Part shown: one piece after another, positions 24,279 to 33,427 of the stretch | Layout: every line of letters starts with the position of its first letter | Position numbering within the stretch: position 1 is the first letter of the stretch | Source: CANRPC01 sp964456095 | GTDB lineage: Bacteria; Bacillota_I; Bacilli_A; RFN20; CAG-449 | Length of the DNA stretch: 44,134 nt | Reading direction: 5' to 3' | Assembly (NCBI GenBank): GCA_964456095.1 | Contig: CAYVZF010000005.1 | Location: forward strand, 1 to 44,134 | The notes under the pieces: model-generated | Seen by the model: the letters and a program-made list of their open reading frames with translations, nothing else | The model's database searches: none | What the model was told of the DNA's origin: nothing | Translations under genes and position numbers: made by a program

Positions 24279-24923
24279 TTGGGACAATATTTTGATAATG
24301 ATTCAAGTATTAAAAGCAATAAAAAGAATATTTCTTTTTCTCTTAATGGTACTCAATTTGATTTTATTTCCGATAATGGGGTTTTTTCGAAAGGAAAAAT
24401 CGACATGGGGAGTATTGTACTTTTAAAAGCAATAACAAAATATGTTACTTTAAAAGGGAATATTCTTGACTTAGGGGCTGGATATGGTACTATCGGCCTT
24501 ACTTTAGCTTTTTTAAATAAAGAAGCAAATTTTTTACTCGTAGATGTTAATACGCGCGCGTGTATGCTTGCACGTGAAAACAAGAACAGATTAAAAGTAA
24601 ATAATGCTGAAATAATTGAATCTGATATTTTTTCTAAAATTGATGATAAAATATTTGATTTTGTTATTACAAATCCGCCAATACGTGCGGGTAAAAAAGT
24701 TATTTACAAAATGTTTTTAGAAGCGTTTAATCATCTTGCTCCACACGGAAAACTTTATATCGTTATTCGAAAGGACCAAGGAGCGAATACCGCTTCAAAA
24801 TATATCGAAAGTGTATTTGGAAATTGTTCACTTGTCGATCGGGATAAAGGGTATTATGTATTTGAAGCGATAAAAAATGATTCCGTCAAAGCAAACACCG
24901 AAATAAAGGAGGAATTGCAATGA
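24279..24923 (+). CDS. RsmC-like class I methyltransferase (YbxB family)
   Basis: This 214-residue SAM-dependent methyltransferase has the SAM loop LDLGAGYGTIGL, an acidic strand (LLVDVN) and the N6/N2-type catalytic NPPIRAGK motif, the signature of 16S rRNA guanine-N2 methyltransferases of the RsmC type. In Bacillus the equivalent gene (ybxB) sits in the same spot between rplL and rpoB. The start is the TTG at 24279 with AAGGAGGAGG 5 bases upstream; a GTG at 24246 lies inside the terminator. The stop overlaps the rpoB start as ATGA, so the two genes are coupled. The exact rRNA target is unproven. Confidence 0.88.
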   Translation: MGQYFDNDSSIKSNKKNISFSLNGTQFDFISDNGVFSKGKIDMGSIVLLKAITKYVTLKGNILDLGAGYGTIGLTLAFLNKEANFLLVDVNTRACMLARENKNRLKVNNAEIIESDIFSKIDDKIFDFVITNPPIRAGKKVIYKMFLEAFNHLAPHGKLYIVIRKDQGANTASKYIESVFGNCSLVDRDKGYYVFEAIKNDSVKANTEIKEELQ

Positions 24924-27900
24924 GCAAAAATTTAGAAGCAGTAAAAGGAGTAAAATATCTCCACAACAATCGTATTGATTACAGCAAGATCAGTGGTACT
25001 CTTCCACTTCCAAATCTTGTTGAAATTCAAACTAACTCATTTAAATGGTTAGTTGATCAAGGACTTGATGAAGTATTTAAAGATATTTTCCCTATTAAAA
25101 ATCCGTCTGAAACATTAGTTATTCAATATGTTTCATGTCATTTTGAGACACCTAAATATGATTATTTAGAGTGTAAAACACGTGATTTAACTTATTCTGC
25201 TAGATTAATGGCAACATTAAGATTAACAAAACAAACAGGCGAAGTAATTGAACATGATGTATTTATGGGTGATTTCCCACTTATGACAGATTCCGGAACA
25301 TTCATTGTAAATGGTGCTGAAAGAGCAATCGTTTCACAAATCGTTCGTTCTCCAGGAGCGTATTTATCTTCTGCATTTGATAATAAATCAGGTAAATATT
25401 CATATGGGGCTGATTTAATCCCTGCAAGAGGTACATGGCTTCAATTTGAAGCAGACTTAAAAGACCAACTCTGGGTTAGAGTAGATCGTTTAAGAAAAAT
25501 GCCTGCAACAATATTACTTCGTGCATTAGGCTTTACAGATTATGATTATTTGATTGAATTATTTGGTGATGAACCATGTTTAGTTAATACAATTAACAAA
25601 GAAAAAGAAACACATTCACCAGAAAGATTAACTACTGCTGAAGCATTAAAAGAAATATATGATCGTTTAAGACCTGGTGAACCTTCTACAGCGGAAGGTG
25701 CATGTTCATTCTTTAGAGCAAAATTCTTTGAAGAAAAACATAAACAATACGATTTAGGACCAGCAGGTAGATTTAAATTCAATCGTAAATTAGGCATTTA
25801 TAATCGTTTGATTGGTAGAATAATTGCGGAACCTCTTGTTTCATTTGAAGGTGAAATTATTTATGATGAAGGAACACTTTTAACTAAAGAAATGGTTGTT
25901 AAATTACAAGAACAAAAATTCTTTGAAAATGGTGCTCACGTAGTTGCTTTGCCTATAAATGAAAATTTAGACACACACAATATTGTTAATATTGTAAAAG
26001 TATATACAACTGAAAAGAAAGAAAAGATTGTTAATGTTATCGGTACTGATATGAACTTGGAAGTTAGCCATGTTGTCATTTCTGATATCGTCGCGGCACT
26101 TTCATATTTCATGAACGTTATTGAAGGATTTGGCGAAACAGATGATATTGACCACTTAGGAAATCGTAGAATCCGTTGTGTTGGTGAATTAATTCAAAAT
26201 CAATTCCGCATTGGTCTTTCAAGAATGGAAAGAACTGTTCGTGATAAGATGTCAATTGTTACAGAAGATTTGATTACACCTAAATCACTTATCAATATTA
26301 GACCTTTAACATCATCAATTAAAGAATTCTTTAATTCATCTCAATTATCACAATATATGGATCAAACTAATCCACTTGCGGAATTAGCTAATAAAAGAAG
26401 ATTATCTGCATTAGGCCCTGGAGGACTTACTCGTGATAGAGCATCTTTTGCTGTTCGTGACGTTCACTATTCACACTATGGTAGAATATGTCCTATTGAA
26501 ACACCTGAAGGACAAAACATTGGTTTGATTAATAATTTAGCTGTTTATGCTAAAATTGATGAATATGGTTTTATTGAAACACCTTATCGTAAAGTTAAAA
26601 AAGGTGAAGGAATTGTTTCAGAAGAAGCAGAATATTTATCTGCTGATAAAGAAAGAAATCATATTATTGCTCAAGCAAATGTACGTTTAGGTGATAATCA
26701 TGAAATTTTAGATGATAAAGTTATTGCTCGTTATAATGGTGAAAACATTATTGCAAATAAAGAAGATGTTGATTATATCGACGTTTCACCAAAACAAATT
26801 GTTTCCATCGCGGCAGCATGTATTCCATTCTTAGAAAACGATGATACTACTCGTGCTCTTATGGGTGCAAACATGCAACGTCAAGCATTACCACTTTTAA
26901 AACCACATGCTCCTTACGTTGGAACTGGTCTTGAATATAATATTGCTCATGACTCAGGTTCTTCTGTTGTTGCTCGTGAATCAGGTATTGTAAAAGATGT
27001 TGATTCTAAACATATTGTTGTTACAAACGAATCTGGTGAAGATAAGGTATATCATTTACAAAAATTCTGTCGTAGTAATGGTGGAACATGTATAAATCAA
27101 ACACCTATTGTTTCTCGTGGCGATAAAGTTATAAGAAATCAAATTATCGCAGATGGTCCTGCAATGGATCAAGGTGACTTAGCATTAGGACAAAATGTTA
27201 CAATTGCATTCATGACATGGAATGGTTATAACTATGAAGATGCTGTAATTATGTCAGAAAGATTAGTAAAAGATGATGTATATACTTCAATTCATATCGA
27301 AGAACATACAATTGAATGTCGTACAACAAAACTTGGTGATGAAGAAATAACTCGTGATATTCCTTCTGTTGGAGAAGATGCTAAAGCAAATCTTGACGAA
27401 AATGGAATTATTATTCCAGGTGCTGAAGTTAAAGAAGGAGATATCTTAGTTGGTAAGATTACTCCAAAAGGACAAACTGAACCAACACCTGAAGAAAAAT
27501 TATTACAAGCTATTTTCTCAGAAAAAACAAAAGATGGAAAAGATTCTTCATTAAGAGTTCCACATGGTGGATCAGGTATTGTTTTAGATGTTAAACACTT
27601 TACAAGAAAAGAAGGTGCTGAATTGCCACCTTCAGTTAATGAAGTAATTAAAGTATATATTGTTCAAAAGAGAAAAATTTCAGAAGGTGACAAAATGTCA
27701 GGACGTCATGGTAATAAAGGTGTTATCTCACGTATTTTACCTGTTGAAGATATGCCATTCTTACCAGATGGAACACCAGTTGATATTATGTTAAATCCAT
27801 TAGGCGTTCCTTCACGTATGAATATTGGTCAAGTTCTTGAAATTCACCTTGGTATGGCATGTAAAAAACTTGGCATTAAGATTGCAACACCTGTTTTTGA

Positions 27901-28495
27901 TGGTATGACAAATCAAGAAATCTACGATTTAATGGATAAAGCTGGTATGTCAAAAGATGGTAAAACTGTTCTTTATGATGGACGTACTGGTGAAAGATTT
28001 GATGAAAGAATTTCTGTTGGTGTCATGTATATGATTAAACTTGTTCACATGGTTGATGATAAATTACATGCTAGATCAACTGGACCATATTCTTTAGTCA
28101 CACAACAACCACTTGGTGGTAAAGCTCAAAATGGTGGACAAAGATTTGGTGAAATGGAAGTATGGGCACTTGAAGCTTATGGTGCGGCACATATTTTACA
28201 AGAAATTTTAACAATTAAATCAGATGATATGGTTGGTAGAGCTAAAACATATGAAGCAATCATTAAAGGTAGAGAAATACCAAAACCTGGTATGCCTGAA
28301 TCATTTAGAGTTCTTCAAAAAGAATTACAATCACTTGCTCTTGATGTAAAACTTCTAGATGAAGATGGAAATGAAATTTCTACAGATAATTTAGCTGAAG
28401 AAAATGCTATGGAAGCACGTAAAATTAATTCTTCAGTTAGAGAAATGACTTCAGATATTCGTGTTTTATCTGGTGACGAAGAATATACAGATTAA
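24920..28495 (+). CDS. rpoB: RNA polymerase beta subunit, with Asn at the His526 position
   Basis: This is the 1191-residue RNA polymerase beta subunit. It carries the expected segments: IVNGAERAIVSQIVRSPG, the rifampicin region SSQLSQYMDQTNPLAELANKRR, RLSALGPGGLTRDRA, the GEDAKAN/GQTEPTPEEKLL region, MSGRHGNKGVIS and the C-terminal QPLGGKAQNGGQRFGEMEVWALEAYGAA. In the rifampicin pocket the residue equal to E. coli His526 is Asn (residue 491, codon AAT at 26390-26392), Ser522 is Ala, and Asp516 and Ser531 are kept. Asn526 is the change blamed for natural rifampicin resistance in Spiroplasma and other Mollicutes. The ribosome site AAAGGAGGAATTGC precedes the ATG, which overlaps the upstream stop. 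Confidence 0.98.
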   Translation: MSKNLEAVKGVKYLHNNRIDYSKISGTLPLPNLVEIQTNSFKWLVDQGLDEVFKDIFPIKNPSETLVIQYVSCHFETPKYDYLECKTRDLTYSARLMATLRLTKQTGEVIEHDVFMGDFPLMTDSGTFIVNGAERAIVSQIVRSPGAYLSSAFDNKSGKYSYGADLIPARGTWLQFEADLKDQLWVRVDRLRKMPATILLRALGFTDYDYLIELFGDEPCLVNTINKEKETHSPERLTTAEALKEIYDRLRPGEPSTAEGACSFFRAKFFEEKHKQYDLGPAGRFKFNRKLGIYNRLIGRIIAEPLVSFEGEIIYDEGTLLTKEMVVKLQEQKFFENGAHVVALPINENLDTHNIVNIVKVYTTEKKEKIVNVIGTDMNLEVSHVVISDIVAALSYFMNVIEGFGETDDIDHLGNRRIRCVGELIQNQFRIGLSRMERTVRDKMSIVTEDLITPKSLINIRPLTSSIKEFFNSSQLSQYMDQTNPLAELANKRRLSALGPGGLTRDRASFAVRDVHYSHYGRICPIETPEGQNIGLINNLAVYAKIDEYGFIETPYRKVKKGEGIVSEEAEYLSADKERNHIIAQANVRLGDNHEILDDKVIARYNGENIIANKEDVDYIDVSPKQIVSIAAACIPFLENDDTTRALMGANMQRQALPLLKPHAPYVGTGLEYNIAHDSGSSVVARESGIVKDVDSKHIVVTNESGEDKVYHLQKFCRSNGGTCINQTPIVSRGDKVIRNQIIADGPAMDQGDLALGQNVTIAFMTWNGYNYEDAVIMSERLVKDDVYTSIHIEEHTIECRTTKLGDEEITRDIPSVGEDAKANLDENGIIIPGAEVKEGDILVGKITPKGQTEPTPEEKLLQAIFSEKTKDGKDSSLRVPHGGSGIVLDVKHFTRKEGAELPPSVNEVIKVYIVQKRKISEGDKMSGRHGNKGVISRILPVEDMPFLPDGTPVDIMLNPLGVPSRMNIGQVLEIHLGMACKKLGIKIATPVFDGMTNQEIYDLMDKAGMSKDGKTVLYDGRTGERFDERISVGVMYMIKLVHMVDDKLHARSTGPYSLVTQQPLGGKAQNGGQRFGEMEVWALEAYGAAHILQEILTIKSDDMVGRAKTYEAIIKGREIPKPGMPESFRVLQKELQSLALDVKLLDEDGNEISTDNLAEENAMEARKINSSVREMTSDIRVLSGDEEYTD

Positions 28496-28508
28496 GGAGG
28501 ATAGAATA

Positions 28509-31500
28509 ATGTTTGATGTTAATAAATTAGTAGCTATTCAAATTGGACTTGCTTCGCCTGAAAAAATTAGAGGATGGTCTCACGGAGAAGTAAAAAAACC
28601 TGAAACAATAAACTATCGTTCTCAAAAACCTGAACCAGATGGATTATTTTGCGAAAGAATATTTGGACCCGCAAAAGACTATGAATGTCACTGCGGTAAA
28701 TATAAGAAAATACGTTTTAAAGGTATAGAATGTGATAAATGTCACGTTGTTGTTACAACTAAAGCTGTACGTCGTGAAAGAATGGGTCATATTGAACTCG
28801 CTTCACCTTGTGCTCATATTTGGTACTTAAAAGGTATTCCATCAAAAATGGGATTAGTTTTAGATATCCTTCCAAAACAATTAGAGGATGTTATATATTT
28901 TAAATCTCATATTTGTTTAAATCCTGGTGATTCTGAAATATTATTTAAGAGTGAAGTTATTGATGAAAGAAGCGGAAGATTAATTTTCCGTAATGTTATT
29001 GAAAAAGAAGTTCAACCTTTATTAGAAGAAGGAACGAATGATTTTCAAACTGCTCAAACAATAATTAATAAACTTGATAATGTTGCTGAACCATTTAATT
29101 TCTTTGATTCTTCAGCATTCATTTCTAGATTTTTACATTCTGAATTTGGTATCGGTGCAGAAGCAATTAAACGTCTTTTATCAGAAGTTGATATTGATGC
29201 CGAATTTAATAAAGTTCAAGAAGAATTAAAAGAAACACAAGGACAAAAAAGAACAAAATTAATTAAAAGACTTGAAACATTAGAAGCTTTTAAAAATTCA
29301 AATAATAAACCTGAATGGATGGTACTTGATGTTATTCCAGTTATTCCACCAGATTTAAGACCGATGTTACCACTTGATGGTGGACGTTTTGCAACAAGTG
29401 ATTTAAATGATTTATATAGGCGTGTTATTAATCGTAATACACGTTTAAAAAGATTAATTGAAATTAATTCACCTGCTGTTATTTTGATGAATGAAAAACG
29501 TATGCTTCAAGAAGCAGTCGATACATTAATTGATAATGGTAGAAAAGGTAAACCTGTTTTAACTGCAGGTGGAAAACCTTATAAATCTTTATCTTCATCA
29601 TTAAAAGGTAAACAAGGTCGTTTCAGACAAAACTTACTGGGAAAACGTGTTGACTTCTCTGGACGTTCTGTTATTGCAGTTGGACCAACATTAAAAATGT
29701 ATCAATGTGGATTACCAAGAGAAATGGCTGTTCAATTATTTAGACCATTTATTGCCTCTATTATGATAAAAGAAGGTATTGCTACTTCTCATAAACAAGC
29801 AAATAAAATGATTGACCATTACGATGAAAAAGTATGGGATGTAGTTGAAAGAGTAATTAAAGAACATCCAGTTTTATTAAACCGTGCTCCAACATTACAT
29901 AGACTTGGTATTCAAGCATTCCGTCCTATTTTAGTACAAGGTCACGCTATACGTTTACATCCACTTGTTTGTACAGCATTCAATGCTGACTTCGATGGCG
30001 ACCAAATGGCTGTTCACGTACCACTTTCTAAAAAAGCACAAGAAGAAGCACTTACTTTAATGCTTGCATCTAATAACATTTTAGGACCTAAAGATGGAAA
30101 ACCAATTGTTACTCCATCTCAAGATATGATTCTTGGTAACTATTATTTAACTCTTGAATCTTCTAAACAAGATTTCTTAAATAAAGCAGAAAAATTACGT
30201 GCTATTGGTGATAATGATGAAGCAGAAAAGTACGAATTATATGCTGAATGTGAAGGTAAAGTATTTAGAAGTTATGATGAAGTCATTTTAGCTTATGATA
30301 CAAAACAAATTCATTTACATAATAGAATTGCTATTAAAGCATCTTCTTTAAACAAAACTGGATTTACTGATGAAATGAATAATTCATATTTGATAACAAC
30401 AGTAGGAAAACTTATTTTTAACCAAATTTTCCCATCTGATTTTCCATATTTGAATGTTAATCCAAAAGTATGTCCTGATAATTTAATTGAAGATCAAATA
30501 CAATTCTTTGTACCTCGCGGTACAAATATAAAGGAATATATTGCCTCTCTTCCTTTAAATAAACCATTTATTAAAAAACATATTTCATTAATAATTGATG
30601 AAGTATTCCATAGATATCAATCATCTACTACATCAGAAGTACTTGATAAATTAAAGAACCAAGGATTTAAATATTCTACAGTCGCAGGTATTACTGTCTC
30701 TCTAGCAGACGTTGTTAATATTGAAGGTAAAGAAAAATTACTTGTTGAAGGTGATAAAGAAGTTGAAAAGATATCTCGTTTATATAGAAGAGGCATTTTA
30801 ACTGATAAAGAACGTCATGAAAAAGTTTGTGATGTTTGGACTAATGTAAAAGACCAAGTTACCGCAATTCTTGATAAAGAACTTAAAAACGATACTAGAA
30901 ACCCAATCTACATGATGCAAGATTCTGGTGCTCGTGGTAATTTATCTAACTTTGTTCAACTTGCAGGTATGCGTGGACTTATGGCAAATCCTTCTGGTGA
31001 TACTATTGAACTTCCAATTAAGTCTTGTTTCCGTGAAGGACTTTCTGTTTCCGAATTCTTTATTGCTACTCATGGTGCTCGTAAAGGTGGCGCTGATACT
31101 GCTTTAAAAACTGCTGACTCAGGTTATTTAACAAGACGTTTAGTTGATGTTTCTCATGATGTTATTATTAGAGAAGTTGACTGTGGAACTGATCATGGTA
31201 CTTGGGTTGAAGAAATTAAAGAACCAGGTGAACAAACTCCTATTGTTAAATTAGAGGATCGTTTAGTTGGTAGATATAGCTTACATGATATTATTCATCC
31301 TGAAACAGGAGAAGTTATTGTTCCTTCAAATACTTTAATGGATGAAGAAATGGCTGAAAAAGTAGTTGCATCTGGCATTAAACGTGTTGAAATCCGTACA
31401 TTATTCGGTTGTGAAACTCGTGATGGTGTATGTATACATTGTTATGGTAGAAACTTAGCAACTGGTAAAGTTGTTTCAATCGGTGAAGCTGTTGGTATTA

Positions 31501-32396
31501 TGGCTGCTCAATCTATTGGTGAACCTGGTACACAATTAACAATGCGTACTTTCCATACAGGTGGTGTTGCAGGTAGTGATATTACTCAAGGTCTTCCTCG
31601 TGTTCAAGAATTATTTGAAGCACGTAAACCTAAAGGTGAATCAATTATTTCCGAAATCAAAGGTAAAGTTTCATCAATTAAAGTTGATGAAAAGAATAAA
31701 TCAACAATCACAATTACAAATGATTTAGAAAGTAAATCATATACAACTGTTATTGGTGCTCATGTTATTGTCAAAGAAGGCGATGAAGTTGTTAATGGAC
31801 AAGCTTTAACAAAAGGTGCAATTAATCCAAAAGAACTTCTAACTGTTTCTGATACTGCTGCAGTACAAAAATATATTGTTCAAGAAGTACAAAAAGTATA
31901 TCGTTCTCAAGGTATTGATATTTCTGATAAACATATTGAAGTTATTGTACGTCAAATGTTAAGAAAGATGACTGTTGTTGATGCAGGTGATACTTCAATG
32001 CTTCCAGGTACTCGTATTGGTGTATTAAAGTTCACTGAAATGAATGCTCAAGCACTTAAAGAAGGAAAACGTCCTGCTGTTGCTTTCCCAATTATTTTAG
32101 GTATTACTAAAGCGGCGCTTGATACAGAATCATTCTTATCTAGTGCGTCATTCCAAGAAACTACAAAAGTTCTTACAGATGCTGCATGTAAAGGTAAAAT
32201 CGATACTCTTCATGGATTAAAGGAAAATGTTATGATAGGTAAACTAATTCCTGCTGGTGAAGAATATGGTAAGCATGAAATTGTTGAGGAAAAAACAGAA
32301 GAAGAAATAATATTCAATGATTTAGAAGAAAGTTTTGAAGAAGAAAAAGTAACTGAATCAGATAATGTTATTGATTTCTTAAATCTTGATGAATAA
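28509..32396 (+). CDS. rpoC: RNA polymerase beta' subunit
   Basis: This 1295-residue beta' subunit has the N-terminal zinc site C60, C62, C75, C78 (CHCGKYKK...CDKC), the absolutely conserved active-site NADFDGDQM (residues 492-500) that binds the catalytic Mg, and the bridge/trigger region with GARKGGADTALKTADSGYLTRRLVD. It also has the second zinc site (CETRDGVCIHCYGRN) and the C-terminal SFLSSASFQETTKVLTDAA. I start at the ATG at 28509, 9 bases after AAGGAGG; upstream in-frame codons lie inside the rpoB gene and lack family similarity. It ends with an acidic tail of about 35 residues, followed by a terminator. Confidence 0.98.
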   Translation: MFDVNKLVAIQIGLASPEKIRGWSHGEVKKPETINYRSQKPEPDGLFCERIFGPAKDYECHCGKYKKIRFKGIECDKCHVVVTTKAVRRERMGHIELASPCAHIWYLKGIPSKMGLVLDILPKQLEDVIYFKSHICLNPGDSEILFKSEVIDERSGRLIFRNVIEKEVQPLLEEGTNDFQTAQTIINKLDNVAEPFNFFDSSAFISRFLHSEFGIGAEAIKRLLSEVDIDAEFNKVQEELKETQGQKRTKLIKRLETLEAFKNSNNKPEWMVLDVIPVIPPDLRPMLPLDGGRFATSDLNDLYRRVINRNTRLKRLIEINSPAVILMNEKRMLQEAVDTLIDNGRKGKPVLTAGGKPYKSLSSSLKGKQGRFRQNLLGKRVDFSGRSVIAVGPTLKMYQCGLPREMAVQLFRPFIASIMIKEGIATSHKQANKMIDHYDEKVWDVVERVIKEHPVLLNRAPTLHRLGIQAFRPILVQGHAIRLHPLVCTAFNADFDGDQMAVHVPLSKKAQEEALTLMLASNNILGPKDGKPIVTPSQDMILGNYYLTLESSKQDFLNKAEKLRAIGDNDEAEKYELYAECEGKVFRSYDEVILAYDTKQIHLHNRIAIKASSLNKTGFTDEMNNSYLITTVGKLIFNQIFPSDFPYLNVNPKVCPDNLIEDQIQFFVPRGTNIKEYIASLPLNKPFIKKHISLIIDEVFHRYQSSTTSEVLDKLKNQGFKYSTVAGITVSLADVVNIEGKEKLLVEGDKEVEKISRLYRRGILTDKERHEKVCDVWTNVKDQVTAILDKELKNDTRNPIYMMQDSGARGNLSNFVQLAGMRGLMANPSGDTIELPIKSCFREGLSVSEFFIATHGARKGGADTALKTADSGYLTRRLVDVSHDVIIREVDCGTDHGTWVEEIKEPGEQTPIVKLEDRLVGRYSLHDIIHPETGEVIVPSNTLMDEEMAEKVVASGIKRVEIRTLFGCETRDGVCIHCYGRNLATGKVVSIGEAVGIMAAQSIGEPGTQLTMRTFHTGGVAGSDITQGLPRVQELFEARKPKGESIISEIKGKVSSIKVDEKNKSTITITNDLESKSYTTVIGAHVIVKEGDEVVNGQALTKGAINPKELLTVSDTAAVQKYIVQEVQKVYRSQGIDISDKHIEVIVRQMLRKMTVVDAGDTSMLPGTRIGVLKFTEMNAQALKEGKRPAVAFPIILGITKAALDTESFLSSASFQETTKVLTDAACKGKIDTLHGLKENVMIGKLIPAGEEYGKHEIVEEKTEEEIIFNDLEESFEEEKVTESDNVIDFLNLDE

Positions 32397-32407
32397 TAAG
32401 TAAAAAT

Positions 32408-32442
32408 AAAGTGGGTCTTCTAGTTGAGATTCACTTTTTTTT
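32408..32442 (+). terminator. Terminator after rpoC
   Basis: A twelve-bp stem AAAGTGGGTCTT (32408-32419) / GAGATTCACTTT (32426-32437, with G-U pairs), loop CTAGTT and a T-run. It ends the rpoBC transcript. Confidence 0.88.
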
Positions 32443-32474
32443 AACCTTTTCTTTTTTTCCTTTTTTAATATATA

Positions 32475-32480
32475 TATAAT
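32475..32480 (+). promoter_or_regulatory. Candidate -10 element of tdk
   Basis: TATAAT lies 18 bases before the ATG at 32498, but the -35 region is only a T-run (32452-32457). It would give a very short leader. This is tentative. Confidence 0.35.
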
Positions 32481-32497
32481 ATCTTAGGGTGTTAAAA

Positions 32498-33091
32498 ATG
32501 GTATTAGAAAATAGAAATCCAGGATGGATAGAAGTAATATGTGGTCCTATGTTTGCAGGAAAAAGTGAAGAGTTAATTCGTAGAGTTAAAAGAATGGAAT
32601 ATGCTCATCAAAAATTTATTTGTTTTAAACCAAGTATTGACAATAGATATTCAGAAAATGAGATAGTTTCTCATAATAATAGAAAAACAAAATCAATTAA
32701 TATTACTTGTTCTAGTGATATATATAGATATATTAGCAATGATATTAATGCGGTTATTATCGATGAAGTTCAATTCTTAGATGAAAAAATTGTAGATGTA
32801 TGTTCCGATTTAGCGGATAAAGGATATAGAGTAATTGTAGGAGGATTGGATTCTGATTTTAAAGGCGAACCTTTTATTATTACTGCTTTATTAATGGCAA
32901 AAGCTGAAATAATTACTAAATTATCCGCGATATGCGTTAAATGTGGTGCACCTGGAACTAGAACTCAAAGAATTGTTAATGGTAAACCAGCGTCATATGA
33001 TGATCCAATTATTATTGTTGGAGCTTCACAAATGTATGAACCTAGGTGTAGACATTGTCATGAAGTGCCAAAAAAAGCATTAAATGAATAA
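32498..33091 (+). CDS. tdk: Thymidine kinase
   Basis: This 197-residue enzyme phosphorylates thymidine for the salvage pathway. It is the type II (zinc) form: P-loop GPMFAGKSEELI, Walker B-like IIDEVQFL, the zinc cysteines CVKCG and CRHCH, and the lasso SYDDPIIIVGASQMYEPRC around the active site. I use the ATG at 32498, 6 bases after TAGGGTG, rather than the GTG at 32489 inside that site. Since ribosomal/EF genes usually follow rpoC in Bacillota, tdk marks the end of the conserved block. In Bacillus tdk is elsewhere, near prfA. Confidence 0.93.
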   Translation: MVLENRNPGWIEVICGPMFAGKSEELIRRVKRMEYAHQKFICFKPSIDNRYSENEIVSHNNRKTKSINITCSSDIYRYISNDINAVIIDEVQFLDEKIVDVCSDLADKGYRVIVGGLDSDFKGEPFIITALLMAKAEIITKLSAICVKCGAPGTRTQRIVNGKPASYDDPIIIVGASQMYEPRCRHCHEVPKKALNE

Positions 33092-33107
33092 AAATAATTA
33101 TAATACT

Positions 33108-33136
33108 TTGTATTTTTTTTTAAAATAGTGTATTAT
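33108..33136 (+). promoter_or_regulatory. Promoter of secG-rnr-smpB
   Basis: TTGTAT (33108-33113), 17 bases and TATTAT (33131-33136) lie about 30 bases before the secG start codon, upstream of its AAAGGAGG. Confidence 0.6.
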
Positions 33137-33165
33137 ATTAAAGATTCAAAGGAGGACGTAGGATT

Positions 33166-33384
33166 ATGGAAATTGTATTAGTCATTATTTCGGTTGGACT
33201 GATTGTTTTGTCGCTCCTTCAAGGTGGTAAATCTGATGGTGCTAGTGGCGCTATTACAGGTGGTAGTAAAATGAACATCTTTGCTAGAACAAAGGAAAGA
33301 GGTTCTGAACGTATTGTGTCTTTAATGACATTAGGAATGGGAATATTATTCTTCATTGTAACCTTGATTGTAAAGTATTTTTAA
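33166..33384 (+). CDS. secG: Preprotein translocase subunit SecG
   Basis: This 72-residue protein has two membrane helices flanking the family's short loop: IVLVIISVGLIVLSLLQGGK, then ASGAITGGSKMNIFARTKERG and a second hydrophobic helix to the C-terminus. SecG assists SecA-driven translocation at the SecYE channel. The secG-rnr-smpB order is standard in Bacillota. The ribosome site is AAAGGAGG about 10 bases before the ATG. A terminator lies between it and rnr. Confidence 0.93.
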   Translation: MEIVLVIISVGLIVLSLLQGGKSDGASGAITGGSKMNIFARTKERGSERIVSLMTLGMGILFFIVTLIVKYF

Positions 33385-33410
33385 GAGTCAGTGATGGCTC
33401 TCTTTTTTTT
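33384..33410 (+). terminator. Terminator/attenuator between secG and rnr
   Basis: A seven-bp stem AGAGTCA (33384-33390) / TGGCTCT (33395-33401, one G-U) with a GTGA loop, then T's to 33410. rnr starts 18 bases later, so it probably relies on read-through. Confidence 0.7.
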
Positions 33411-33427
33411 AGAGAAGGAATTAATAG

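Noticed and set aside
24241..24426. A 61-residue hydrophobic reading frame at the rplL-rpoB junction.
   Set aside because: It begins inside a terminator and overlaps the rsmC-like gene out of frame.
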